A stretch of 64,000 bases of DNA, taken from positions 34,520,335 to 34,584,334 of the forward strand of contig NC_088788.1 in the NCBI RefSeq assembly GCF_949628265.1, in the 5' to 3' direction. This stretch comes from Cloeon dipterum. Lineage: Eukaryota; Arthropoda; Insecta; Ephemeroptera; Baetidae. Shown here piece after piece: positions 1 to 10,400 of the stretch. The notes beneath the pieces were generated by a model, which saw only the letters and a program-made list of their open reading frames with translations, did no database searches and was not told the origin of the DNA. Made by a program: the position numbers and the translations under genes. Each line of letters opens with the position of its first letter. Within the stretch, counting starts at the first letter, position 1.

Positions 1-1122
1 GTCTGGCCTGGACAACTTCATGCTTGAAGGCCACCCGACTTTCAAGACTGCAACTTGTGATACCCTGGAATCCTTCCTCCAAAGGTTGCCGCCACCTGTC
101 TGTCTGGTAGCGCATAACGGCCACCGATTCGACTTTCCGCTTTTGGCCAAAGAATTTCTCTACGCTAAAAGGGTGAGATTTTGGAGTTAATTTAAAAAAA
201 AAACTGCAAACCAAATCATCTAAAATTGACCGTCGAAAATTAAGTAAATCAGCTAAGAATCCACTTCAAAACGCTTTGGTCAGATGTTGAAACGTGATTT
301 CAACTAGAAAAAAATAATAAACGAATAAAAATACCTCTCTTCTAGTTTGTGAGGACGCGGGAGGGTAATGGATAAAATAAAGAAATTAAACACTTGACTT
401 TTTGTTTAACTTTTTTACTGCAAAAAACTAGTGAAAGAATTTGTATACCATTATTTCACAAGAAAAACACCCTCCTAAATAGATTAAAATAATCTTTTTA
501 ATGCATCGAATCCAAAAATATTTCAACAAATTTATATTTTTATTCTATAAACTGTATACCGTATTAACCCATTTAAATTCATTCCAGGAAATTCCAAATA
601 ACATTTTGTGCGCTGACACTCTGCCCTGCTTTCGTGAATTGCTAAGTCCAGAAAAAGTTGCCAAGCAAGTAATTCCCAGGCGCCGGCTAAACTTTGGTGC
701 AACCAAGCAAACAAGCTCCGTAAGTCAATTTGAATGTTCCTTCACTGTCATGTCACAGAATAAAATTATTTTTCCAGCAAAACTCTTATGAATTCGACTC
801 GCCGGAACTGGAGGCCGAAATGGTCGCCGTTGCAGAGGCAGTAGAGCGAGAGTACATGCTCAAGTCCCAGCAAACCCCTGTAACGCCACCAGTGACCCCT
901 ACACAACTGGCGAGAATCCAGGAAAGCACTCCTGAACGCAAAAAACCCAAATCTTTTCGTCTGGGCGACCTGGTGCAGCAGTTAGCGCCCGAATTCAGGG
1001 TGGACGCCCTTCACTCAGCCGAGGGAGACGTAATGGCCCTGCTGCACTGCGCCTCTGCCCTTGTTGACCAGTTTGTTCCCTGGATTAACAAACATGCGAA
1101 AATTTTTCCTGTGCAAAGTTAA
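1..1122 (+). CDS. TREX-like 3'-5' exonuclease, copy 1 (5' end outside window)
   Basis: DEDDh-family exonuclease related to TREX1/TREX2, which remove nucleotides from DNA 3' ends. Exons are 1-172 (partial), 588-719 and 778-1122, joined in phase 0 by GT-AG introns of 415 and 58 bp. The first exon ends in the Exo II motif AHNGHRFDFPLL, with the catalytic Asp present. The last exon has Exo III as HSAEGD, with catalytic His and Asp present, after a Pro/Thr-rich stretch (TPPVTPT) and a basic linker. The Exo I motif lies before the window. The protein stops shortly after FVPW, with no hydrophobic tail, so it resembles TREX2 or the short arthropod TREX more than membrane-anchored TREX1. It is the first of three tandem copies and keeps every catalytic residue that can be seen. 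Confidence 0.88.
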
Positions 1123-1402
1123 TTTGTACCCCAAAATTATATTTTTTCTGTATTATACATATTTTTAGTGTATGCCATGTGAAATATACAATTTGAACTT
1201 TTTAAAACATTTTTAATTAATTACATTTTTTGCACATGTATATCATTAACTGAGAATTAAAGAGCGCGAGGTGCTCATTGATGTTTTTCGTTTCTCAATT
1301 ACATACTGAGAGAGTCATTTACTTTTGCAAAAGACAATATTATATAATTTTGCGAAACATTTTATAAAGTAAGCTAATTCCGAGAAGAAGTATTCAGTGC
1401 AT

Positions 1403-1408
1403 AATAAA
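1403..1408 (+). terminator. Poly(A) signal of TREX copy 1
   Basis: AATAAA about 280 bp after the stop codon. The surrounding sequence (AGAAGTATTCAGTGCATAAT) recurs at the ends of copies 2 and 3, which marks it as the shared 3' end of the gene family. Confidence 0.6.
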
Positions 1409-2934
1409 TAGAGGTCTCAGCCAGCAGCGTATATGTTTTATATTCAATTCAATTAGATCATTTTATAATTAATTTAATTAATAGATATTATGTCTGTTGT
1501 ACACCTTTTGGTGTTTAATAAATATTTCATTCATAATTAATTTAATATTTCATTAAAAAGTTTTGAACACGACAATATGATAAAAGTGATATTAAGTAGG
1601 ATTAGTGGGGGGAGTACAAAATTGTGATACCCTTGAACGGAAAAAATACCATCTGTGAGAAAATCTGGCAGGATTCTTGATTGATTTTGATAATTATTAA
1701 CAAAAACAGAACACCGCAAAAGGGCGAAGCCCTCAAGCATTCGGAATATTTAGTTAACATTTTCCGCTTTTTATGTCACATGAAATAATTTAAATGTTTG
1801 ATTTAATGGTTTACCTCGGTTGGCCCATTTGTTCCTGAGGAATGTTATTGTGTGATGGAGATAAATTATAATATTATTAATAATACCATATTTAGTTTGT
1901 TTCCCACTATTCAAAAATGATATCGTAATATAACAACATTTAAAATGAAAAACATTATTATTTTATAAATTTAGAAACAGAAGATTGCATTGGTCAACTT
2001 TGTGATTAGAAGAGTTACATCGAGTTACATATTATTAATTATTATAAGCCTTTTCTAGAATTAACACACGATCAAAATAATAATAAAAAAACTGCGCATT
2101 TAAGAAGTGTTTTATTTAGTCAAATTTTATTTTCTTTATCATTTTAGTAATTTTTCGTTCGTACAAGTATTTGAATAGATATAAAGATTTTTTTTTAAAT
2201 ATTTATAGAAGGATAAAAACCACAAAAAGAGCAAAGCGATTACCCTCTATATAATGCTCCAATCCTAAAAAACGAGTTTCAGTGAACAGAAGTCTCAGAA
2301 GTGCTCGGATATGTCGTAGACTATGGCAATTGGCAATCCTCTCTTCATAGACTCATTTTTTTTAAAAACATTATGTTTTTTGACAGAACCACGTAATTTT
2401 GGGGTTTTTAAACGAAGTAATTTTAATTTAAACAACTCAGTGACTTCTTGTGTTTCTTTATGTTTGTTAAAAATGTCCAAAATGCATTGGAATGCTCAGC
2501 AAGTGGAAAATGTAAGTCAATTTAAAAAAGTCTGATTTCAGAACCTAACTAAATAAGCCTCAGCGATGTCCCTTTTCAAATTTGAAGCGAACAGATATTA
2601 TAACATGTTTATTCTACCATCACAGTAATAATTTAATTGCTGGTACTTCAAGCCTATAGTTGAAGATAAAAAAACAGTACTAAAGAAATTTTATTTACTT
2701 TTTTGTTCATTGGGACACAACTAAAAAATTCAATTTCAACTTATACTCTATTTTATGGAAAATGAGTTAAAAATGAAGATGATGTTCTATTTCTTGACGT
2801 GCTTTTAACTTTCGGATGTTAACATGAAACACCAGTCAAAATTTTTCTATCTAGCATTGTTTTCGATCTACTGTCTAGATAAAATGTGTTTTGGATAGCC
2901 TAAATATCGAATAAAAATCCAAAATTTGTTCAAC
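1409..2934. other. Spacer after TREX copy 1
   Basis: AT-rich spacer with no supported gene. About 1495-1530 (TTTTGGTGTTTAATAAAT) resembles the 3' tail of a LINE. The part at about 2600-2830 matches 6645-6870 after copy 2, so it belongs to the tandem unit. A 70-codon frame at 2323-2535 has no recognisable motif. Confidence 0.5.
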
Positions 2935-3190
2935 AATGATGATTTTAGGTTTAAAGATATCTCTTAACGTGCACGATTTCCGCTTAAATGTTGGCTTCAC
3001 TCTGTCCAGATTTCTAATTAGCAGTTGTTGATTTTTATGACCAAATAAGCTTCACAAAAGCTCCACTAGAAATTGCAACACAATTTCCCGATTCGCACAA
3101 TGTGTCACATTAAATTTAGGAAATTTAGTAAACGTGTGTAACAGTAGTCCCCAACACAATTGATTTAAGGCCAGAATATTCAGCGCATGA
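2935..3190 (+). repeat. Extra copy of the TREX upstream segment, without a gene
   Basis: This stretch aligns with 3828-4110, directly upstream of copy 2, and partly with 7330-7450 upstream of copy 3. Shared words include GTTCAACAA, CACGATTTCCG and AAATTGCAACACAATTT. No TREX exon follows it, so it is either a partial duplication or the remains of a lost copy. Confidence 0.65.
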
Positions 3191-3239
3191 ATAATTGTTC
3201 TGTGCCGATATGGTAACGACGTGAATTTTCAGGCGCCCA

Positions 3240-3540
3240 CAGGGGAGAGCGGAGGGAGAAACTCATTGTCAGGTATCAATAAAAGCACCGCAATTTGCTG
3301 AGATCCTTCCTATCTCGAGCGCGCGACTTGCTCGCACACACACACACACATTCGCTCTCCTGACCACACGCGAGCTAGAGGCTAATTCTCTCGCTCCTCC
3401 CTCTGGGTAGCCAAGCTGTACGTTCGCCGCTATCATCAATAAACTGGTATGGTATGGTGTAACCAGGTAGTCTTCCTTCTCGGACGCTTTTGTCCACCCC
3501 GCACCCCTTTAACGTAAATTATGCCGTCCTCGGGCTGACG
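3240..3540. mobile_element. GC-richer insert in the tandem unit, possible solo LTR
   Basis: Similarity between the TREX upstream segments breaks near 3200-3240 and resumes near 3541, which matches 7120. The insert is richer in GC than its surroundings, has a (CA)n run near 3338-3350 and an AATAAA near 3438 followed by a GT-rich tail. That layout suits a solo LTR, but clear LTR ends and a target-site duplication were not identified. Confidence 0.3.
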
Positions 3541-4166
3541 TTTTTTCTGCAGTTTGTGTTAAGAATTATTATTAGAGTAAAATTGCCCCCATAAATATTG
3601 TTATATTTTTCATTCTCGCAAAATTAAATGAACTTAAAATTAAATATTGCATTTAAATTAAATAATATTGCATTTAAAATAAAAAATTACGCACACTCAG
3701 GATGTTCATTGAAATTTTAAGCTTCAAATAACTCAAATATACGAGCATGTATTTTGTTCTTGTATTGAACATGCACAATTTTGAATTTTGTGATGTTAAG
3801 AAAACCTAAAAAATTATTATAAATCCAAACTTTGTTCAACAAACGATGATTTTTGGTATAAAGATTCCTCTTGATGTTCACGATTTCCGTTTAAATATTG
3901 GCTTCACTCTGACCCGATTTTCTTATTTGAAATTAATTTTTATTTTTTTAGTTTTTTTATACCAAAATCGCATTACAAAAGCTCCGCTAGAAATTGCAAC
4001 ACAATTTGATGATTTAAATGCCACAATAAACTTAGTAAACGTCTGTCGAACAATAATCCCCAACACAATTGATTCAAGGCCCCATATTCGGCCAGCAGTA
4101 TGTTTCAAATTTCCCAAATCGGGTGTCTAAAGCTATAATATTGTGTTGTGCCTGCAGCTAGGAGCA

Positions 4167-5521
4167 ATGGACGCACCGCAAATTGAACAGCAAGGCAAGG
4201 GCGTGCGCACCCTCGCCTTCTTCGACCTGGAGACGACCGGCCTGCAGCACGAGCAGCCCAGGATGCGTGTCACCGAGCTGTCCATCGTCGCGGTCACGGT
4301 CGCCGACCTGAGAGCCGCGTCGCCGCGTTTGCCGCGCATTCTGCACAAGCTTACAATGTGCATGAACCCCTGTTCGCCTGTCCACCCAATCGCCAGCCAG
4401 GTGTCTGGCCTGGACAACTTCATGCTTGAAGGCCACCCGACTTTCAAGACTGCAACTTGTGATACCCTGGAATCCTTCCTCCAAAGGTTGCCGCCACCTG
4501 TCTGTCTGGTAGCGCATGATGGCCACCGATTCTACTTTTCGCTTTTGACCAGAGAATTTCTCTACGCTAAAAGGGTGAGATTTTGGAGTTAATTAAAAAA
4601 AAAACTGCAACCTAAATCATCTTAAATTGACCGTCGAAAATTAAGTAAATCAGCTAAGAATCCACTTAAAAACGCTTTGTTCAGATGTTGAAACGTGATT
4701 TCAACTTGAAAAATAATTTAAACGAATAAAAATACCTCTTTTCTTTTTTGTGAGGACGCGGGAGGGTAATGGATAAAATAAAGAAATCAAACACCTGACT
4801 TTTTGTTTAGATTTTTTCTGCAAAAAAAACTAGGGAAAGAATTTGTATACCAACATTTCACAAGAAAAACAGCCTGCAAAATAGATCAAAATACTTTTTA
4901 ATGGATAAAATCCAAAAATATTTCGACAAATTTATATAATTTTTGCTACAACTTTATCCCGGATTAACCCACCCGAATTTTTTCCAGGCATTTCCAAATA
5001 ACATTTTGTGCGCTGACACTCTGCCCTGCTTCCGTGAATTGCTAAATCCGGAAAAAGTTCCCAAGCAAGTAATTCCCAGGCGCCGGCGAAACTTTGGTGC
5101 AACTCAGCAATCATGCTCGGTGAGTAAATTTGAATGACCTTCATTGCCAACAACTGCCATGTCACAAAATAAAATATTTTTCCAGCAAAACTGTCACAAA
5201 CTCGACTCGTCGGAACTGGAGGCCAAAACGGTCGGCGTTGCAGAGGCAGCGGAGCGAGAGCCCCAGCAGACCCCTGAAATGCCGCCAGTGACAATCCAGG
5301 AAAGCACTCCTAATAAACGCAAAAAACCCAAATCGTTTCGTGAGGACGACCTGGTGCAGCAGTTAGCGCCCGAATTCAAGGCAGACACCCTTCAGTCGGT
5401 CGAGGGAGACGTAATGGCCCTGCTGCACTGCGCCTCTGCCCGTGTTGACCAGTTTGTTCCCTGGATTAACGAACATGCAGAAGTGTTTCCAGTGCTTAAA
5501 GCGTCGAAAATATTTAGGTAA
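4167..5521 (+). CDS. TREX-like exonuclease, copy 2: catalytic residues substituted
   Basis: Three exons, 4167-4574, 4988-5119 and 5186-5521, give 291 residues in phase 0. The ATG in GAGCAATGG is chosen because copy 3 starts identically and the protein then begins just before Exo I. Exo I (FFDLETTGL, D20 and E22) is intact. In Exo II the invariant Asp is Tyr (HRFYFSLL, residue 123). In Exo III the catalytic His is Gln (QSVEGD, residue 250), with the Asp kept at 255. From knowledge of the DEDDh family, each of these changes should abolish or cripple catalysis, yet the reading frame and all splice sites are intact. The C-terminus also differs, ending FPVLKASKIFR rather than FPVQG/S, next to a LINE fragment. 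It could be a regulatory pseudoenzyme, a decoy dimer partner or a young pseudogene. Confidence 0.85.
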
Positions 5522-5559
5522 TAAAATTGGCAATAATCCCGTCCCTATACAATATTAAT

Positions 5560-5760
5560 GCACCCTTTTGCAATACGCAGCCAACGTCGCCATATATAAG
5601 ATGTCGTGCCAAGAAGACGCGGATGAATTTCAAGACGGACTTAACAACATCGATATTTGGTCAGCTGGGGTCTGCACACGGACATCGTGCGGGCGAAAGC
5701 GGCGCAGCTTTGCACGAGGGTGCTCGCCGCGAGTAATAAGAATCGCGTCTCTGACTATCG
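5560..5760 (+). pseudogene. LINE reverse-transcriptase fragment
   Basis: The frame from about 5569 reads QYAANVAIYKM then QEDADEFQDGLNNIDIW. This matches the part of non-LTR retrotransposon RT domains just after the catalytic YADD box (YADDVKIYK.., ..DLNNI..W). The box itself is mutated to YAAN. The frame decays after about 5645. The fragment interrupts the 3' UTR that copy 2 shares with copies 1 and 3: similarity to their 3' ends resumes only near 6060-6320. Confidence 0.5.
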
Positions 5761-6312
5761 TTCAACTAGTATTCACCTATATCTTAAGACGATTATTTGT
5801 AATCACAATTATTATTAATCTTTTATTGCTTTATCGACATGTATTTTATTTTAATCGTTATATTTTATTTAATAATAATATTTCTACACTTTAATCGTTC
5901 GATGTTTAATTTGTCCGCACACACCAGCAACATATTAACTCATTTGAAGGGTCGATTCCACGAGCTGAGATGAAATTAAATTTTAGTCCTGAGTTACAGT
6001 CGAATTTTCGTTAGTTTTTAATAATAACGACTTTTGTATTGTTGGAAAAATAGTTTTTACCACAAAATGTTTTTTTAGCTCTATATGCCACAAATGTTTA
6101 ACTTTATTTTTAACTTTGATTTGTCAAAATTACATAATTCGCTGTCTTATACATGCGTATCATTAACGCAGAATTAAGGAGCACGCGGTGCAGTTTGTTT
6201 TCGTTTCTCATTATTACACAACGTCATTTACTTTTGCAAAAATAAAAATATTTTATATTATATTTTACACGAAACATTTAAAGCATACTCCTAGAAGAAG
6301 TGTCCAGTGCCT

Positions 6313-6318
6313 AATAAA
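6313..6318 (+). terminator. Poly(A) signal of TREX copy 2
   Basis: AATAAA in the same context as in copies 1 and 3 (GTGTCCAGTGCCTAAT). It lies about 790 bp after the stop, against about 280 and 115 bp in the sisters, because LINE-derived sequence lengthens the 3' UTR. Confidence 0.5.
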
Positions 6319-6369
6319 TAAAAACTGTGATCTAGACACAGTTTTCCTGCCTTCGTTATCTCACGAGTT

Positions 6370-6602
6370 CTGAGTTTGCACTGATTGATTGACTGAGTGG
6401 TTCTCTTGATGATAGACACTTCCTTCGTTTCTGCAACGCGATTATACAAATTATTTCGATTTAAATTGACTTCCGATATCAATCAAGTCAGCTGAACTAA
6501 AGCTTTCCGAGCTTTCGAGATCTGTTGGGATCTTTATTTTTTTCCCTTCATAATTTTTCGGGGATTAATGAGATCTTTAGGGTTGAGAGTTGAAGTCACC
6601 CC
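6370..6602 (+). repeat. Direct repeat A of the TREX downstream segment
   Basis: About 233 bp aligning end to end with 9855-10088 after copy 3. Shared words include GATGATAGACAC, TTCGTTTCTGCAACGC and TTTTTCGGGGAT. It extends the tandem unit about 0.3 kb (copy 2) to 1 kb (copy 3) beyond the poly(A) signal. No coding capacity is convincing. Confidence 0.75.
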
Positions 6603-7530
6603 GTCATCAGGCAGCAAGCCAAGCCAGAACATATATATTAGAAATGTTTAATCTACCATCACAGTAACAATTTAATTGGTACTTAAAGCCCAGTTGAAGA
6701 TTAAAACAATAAAGTGCATGTCGCATTCCTGTTAAAATTTATTTACAATTTATTTCATTGGGACACAACTAAAAATTATTAATTTCAACTTATATACTGT
6801 ATTTTACGGAAAATGAGTTATAAATTAAATTAAGATAATATGCTCTACTTGACGTGCTTGGCTTTCGGTTAATCAAGATTAATTTAAATTGCGTCCCTGT
6901 TCCTTTTATCTTCTTATCTGTGGTACTTTTAGATAACAACAAATAATGAAACCTAAATCATCCCATACTATATGCGGCTATCAGTTTCGCTTCTTGACGT
7001 GTCAGGTAAAAACACTTTTTTTACGTCCGAATGGATTTTATCCGGTTTTGTCCTCCTAAACAGGTTCCTGAAGTGTGAGCAAATAGCCAATATCCTAAAA
7101 TTATTTTATTTTTTTTCCGCAGTTATAGGGTTTAGAATTATTATTAGAGCAAAAGTACCTCCATAAATAAAATATTTTTCACTCTCTCAAAATTAAAATA
7201 ACTTTAAATTAAATTGCATTTAAAAAAAAAATACGCGAAATGAAAATATTTATTGAAATTTTAAGCTTCAAGCACCCAGCATGTATTTTGTTTTTGTATT
7301 AAACGTGCAAAATTTTGAATTTTATTTTTTACAAGCTCCTCTAGAAATTGCAACACAATTTACCGATTAAAGTGTCACCATAAATTTAGTAAACGTCTGT
7401 CTAACAGTAGTCCCCAAGACAATTCATTTAAGGCCACCATATTCGGCGAGCAGTATTTTAACTGCTCAAGGTTTTGCTTCCAAATCAGGTATCTAAAGCT
7501 AAAATTGTGTTGTGCCTGCAGCTAGGAGCA
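6603..7530. other. Spacer and upstream region of TREX copy 3
   Basis: AT-rich. About 6645-6870 matches 2600-2830, and 7120-7500 matches 3541-4140. The block at 7330-7450 (GAAATTGCAACACAATTT, AAACGTCTGTC) is conserved before copies 2 and 3 and probably includes promoter or 5' leader. A CCTGCAG just before the ATG of both copies could be the acceptor of a 5' UTR intron. Confidence 0.45.
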
Positions 7531-8901
7531 ATGGACACATCGCACATTAAACAGCAAGGCGAGGGCGTGCGCACCCTCGCCTTCTTCGACCTGGAGACGA
7601 CCGGCCTGCCGCACGAGCAGCCCAGGGTGCGTGTCACCGAGTTGTCCGTCGTCGCGGTCACGGTCGCCGACCTGAGAGCCGCGTCGCCGCGTTTGCCGCG
7701 CATTCTGCACAAGCTTACAATGTGCATGAACCCCTGTTCGCCCGTCTACCCAATGGCAAGCCAGGTGTCTGGCCTGGACAACTTCATGCTTGACAACCAC
7801 CCGACCTTCAAGACTGTTACGTGCGATACCCTGGAATCCTTCCTCCAAAGATTGCCGCCACCAGTGTGTTTGGTAGCGCACAATGGCCACCGATTCGACT
7901 TTCCGCTTTTGGCCAAAGAGTTCCTCTACGCTAAAAGAGTGAGATGTTGGAATTTACTAAAAAAAGAAAACTGTAACCCAAATCGTCTTAATTTGACTGC
8001 CAATAATTAACTAAATCACAAAATCTGTTTAAAAACGCTTTGGTCAGAAGTTGATTTAAATAACTTGTGATAAACTTAAAAAAATACCTATCTCTACTCT
8101 TTTTTCTTGTGGAATGCGGGTGTGAGATGAAAATTAGTTGACTCTTTGGTTTTGAAATTTTTCTGCAAAAAAAAACTAATATATTTTTCTTACCCTTATT
8201 CTCAAAAGAAGAAGCCTCAAAAATGGATAGAAAAAACCTTTTAAGGGATGAAAACTTAGAAAACAAAACAAAAAATATTTTGAAAGATTTTTATTTTTCT
8301 ATTTTATATGATTATCATAATTATTGCTACAATTATATCCCAAATTAACCCATTTGATTTTTTCCAGGCATTTCCAAATAACATTTTGTGCGCTGACACT
8401 CTGCCCTGCTTTCGTGAATTGCTCAGGACGGAACGAGTTCCCAAGCAAGTAATTCCCAAGCGCCGCCGGCTTGACTTTGACGCCACTCAACAAATAAACT
8501 CGGTGAGTCAATTTGAATGTTCCCTCACTGTCATGTCACAAAATAATAATAATAATAAATTCCAGCAAAACTCTCACGAATTCGACTCACCGATACTGGA
8601 GGCTGAAATGGTCAGCGCTGCAGAGGCAGTGGAGCAAGAGTCCCAGCAGACCTCTGTAACGCCGCCAGTGACCCCTACACAAATGGCGAGAATCCAGGAA
8701 AGCACTCCTAATAAACGCAAAAAACCCAAATCGTTTCGTCTGGGCGACCTGGTGCAGCAGTTAGCGCCCGAATTTAGGGCGGACGCCCTTCACTCAGCCG
8801 AGGGAGACGTAATGGCCCTTCTGCACTGCGCTTCTGTCCTTGTTGACCAGTTTGTTCCCTGGATTAATGAGCATGCGAAAATGTTTCCTGTGCAAGGTTA
8901 A
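7531..8901 (+). CDS. TREX-like 3'-5' exonuclease, copy 3 (complete, intact)
   Basis: Exons 7531-7938, 8368-8502 and 8566-8901 give a 292-residue protein, phase 0 throughout; introns are 429 and 63 bp. All DEDDh residues are present: Exo I FFDLETTGL (D20, E22), Exo II AHNGHRFDFPLL (D123) and Exo III HSAEGD (H257, D262). A Pro-rich segment (TPPVTPT) before Exo III resembles the proline-rich loop of TREX1. There is no C-terminal membrane segment. Known TREX enzymes act as dimers on single-stranded or mismatched DNA 3' ends and limit cytosolic DNA. This copy serves as the reference for judging copy 2. The second intron contains a short (AAT)n run just before its acceptor. Confidence 0.9.
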
Positions 8902-9015
8902 TTTGTACCCCAAATTGATTTTTTATCTTTCGCAAAATAAACATATTATATTTTACGAAAAGTTTTAAAATCCACTTAAATTAGCATATTCCCAGAATAG
9001 GTATTCAGCGTGCAT

Positions 9016-9021
9016 AATAAA
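9016..9021 (+). terminator. Poly(A) signal of TREX copy 3
   Basis: AATAAA about 115 bp after the stop in the family's shared 3' end context (GTATTCAGCGTGCAT). Confidence 0.5.
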
Positions 9022-10130
9022 TAATAACTAATGATCTAGAAACTTCGCGCCATAGGCCTTCAGCGGAGTAAGGCTTTGCATTCTTTTTCAGATCATCATA
9101 ACTGATAATTTTGGAAATTTTTGTAGCCAAACAATTAAAATTAGAGTAACAGTTTTAAAATTTTAAATCCATTCTCACTTATAACGCCTACCCCCTCTCA
9201 TCTTATTCTTCCTAACTCTAAACGCCTTCGCCCCATCCCCTATTTGCACGACTTTGAAAAGGTTTCGAAATTTTCTTGACGGGCAAAAGTGGAGGTCGAA
9301 TGCGGAAAATGTTTTTGTTCGATATTTTAAAGATTCAATTGATTTTGATTCAAAGTTTATTAATTAGACAGAGATTTGAAAATTAATAAAGACGGCGAGA
9401 AACTCGGGATGTAACGGCTATCTCGCGGATAGAACAGTCAAACTGTTATAAATACCAAAAATTAAAAAAATTCAAGGCGTTAAAAAGCAATACATGAAAT
9501 TTAGAAAAAAGGCATTTTTATTTATCAAAATTTGCCTTTCTAGCGCACATGAAGCTTGATAAATTACTAAAGTTTTTCGTTTGATTTTTCGCTCTTATTG
9601 ATGTTCGAAATTAAATTTTGTTTCTGACATAAATGGTATAAAAATCTACTAATTAAAGAGTAAAGATGGAAAGACCAAATAAGAAGTAAAATAGAACAAC
9701 CATGTTAATTTTTTTTTAATTTTTAAAAAAATATATTGCATTACAGTTGTTGTAATTATGTACCCCCTAACCATTGTCAGCGGGCGTCCAGTTCGTCGTC
9801 GGAAACGGTCTGGCTGATGTTGGTCTAACGATGAACTTCATGCCAGAAGACGTGTAACGTTTGCACTGATCGAATGGCTGAGTGGTGCTCCTGATGATAG
9901 ACACCTTCTTCGTTTCTGCAACGCAATTTTACAAATTATTTCAACTTTAAATAGACTTCTAACGTCAATCAAGTCGGCTGAACTACATAATGCTTTCTGA
10001 GCCTTCGAGATCTGGTGGTCTTTATTTTTCCCCTTGATAAATTTTTCGGGGATAAATGAGATTTTTAGGGTGAGAGTTAAAGTCACCCGCGAGTTCATGA
10101 AAGTTCCGTACCCAGCCGACCAAAAACAAA
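9022..10130. other. Spacer with direct repeat B
   Basis: AT-rich spacer. 9855-10088 is the second copy of the 233-bp downstream repeat found at 6370-6602. A short frame at about 9780-9858, ending in MPEDV and a stop, is moderately GC-rich and follows an acceptor-like CCATTGTCAG, but no family is recognised. Confidence 0.4.
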
Positions 10131-10139
10131 GGATTTCAC

Positions 10140-10400
10140 GCCTATGACTGATTGGCCAGGAGTCTCTGTTTTTACATCTCCGCCGTCATGTTAAAAGCAG
10201 CATGCGTGGAGGCGGGACCAATTCCGATGACGTTATGCTTGTGCGCTGAATTTTTGCCTCAATATAAAAACGCGCGAAAACCAACAACAATTTCGGCCAT
10301 TCGGCGGGCAGTCGGCCACAACGTAGGCCGAGTCGAACTGGTCAATGAGACAAAATAAAAAAATCCGTCCAGTCGTTCTCGTGCAGTAGGCGGCATACCC
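10140..10400 (+). promoter_or_regulatory. Promoter-like segment with no recognised gene
   Basis: Within about 130 bp there is a reversed CCAAT box (GATTGGCCAG, 10148), a CRE-like TGACGT (10228) and a TATA box in AATATAAAAACG (about 10260), followed by GC-rich sequence. The arrangement is that of a class II core promoter firing to the right near 10290. No convincing open frame follows; part of this stretch recurs near 14040-14090. Confidence 0.3.

Noticed and set aside
4133-4526. Long open frames antisense to TREX exon 1 (also 7485-7890)
   Set aside because: They mirror a GC-rich coding exon, recur only because the exon is duplicated, and carry no domain.
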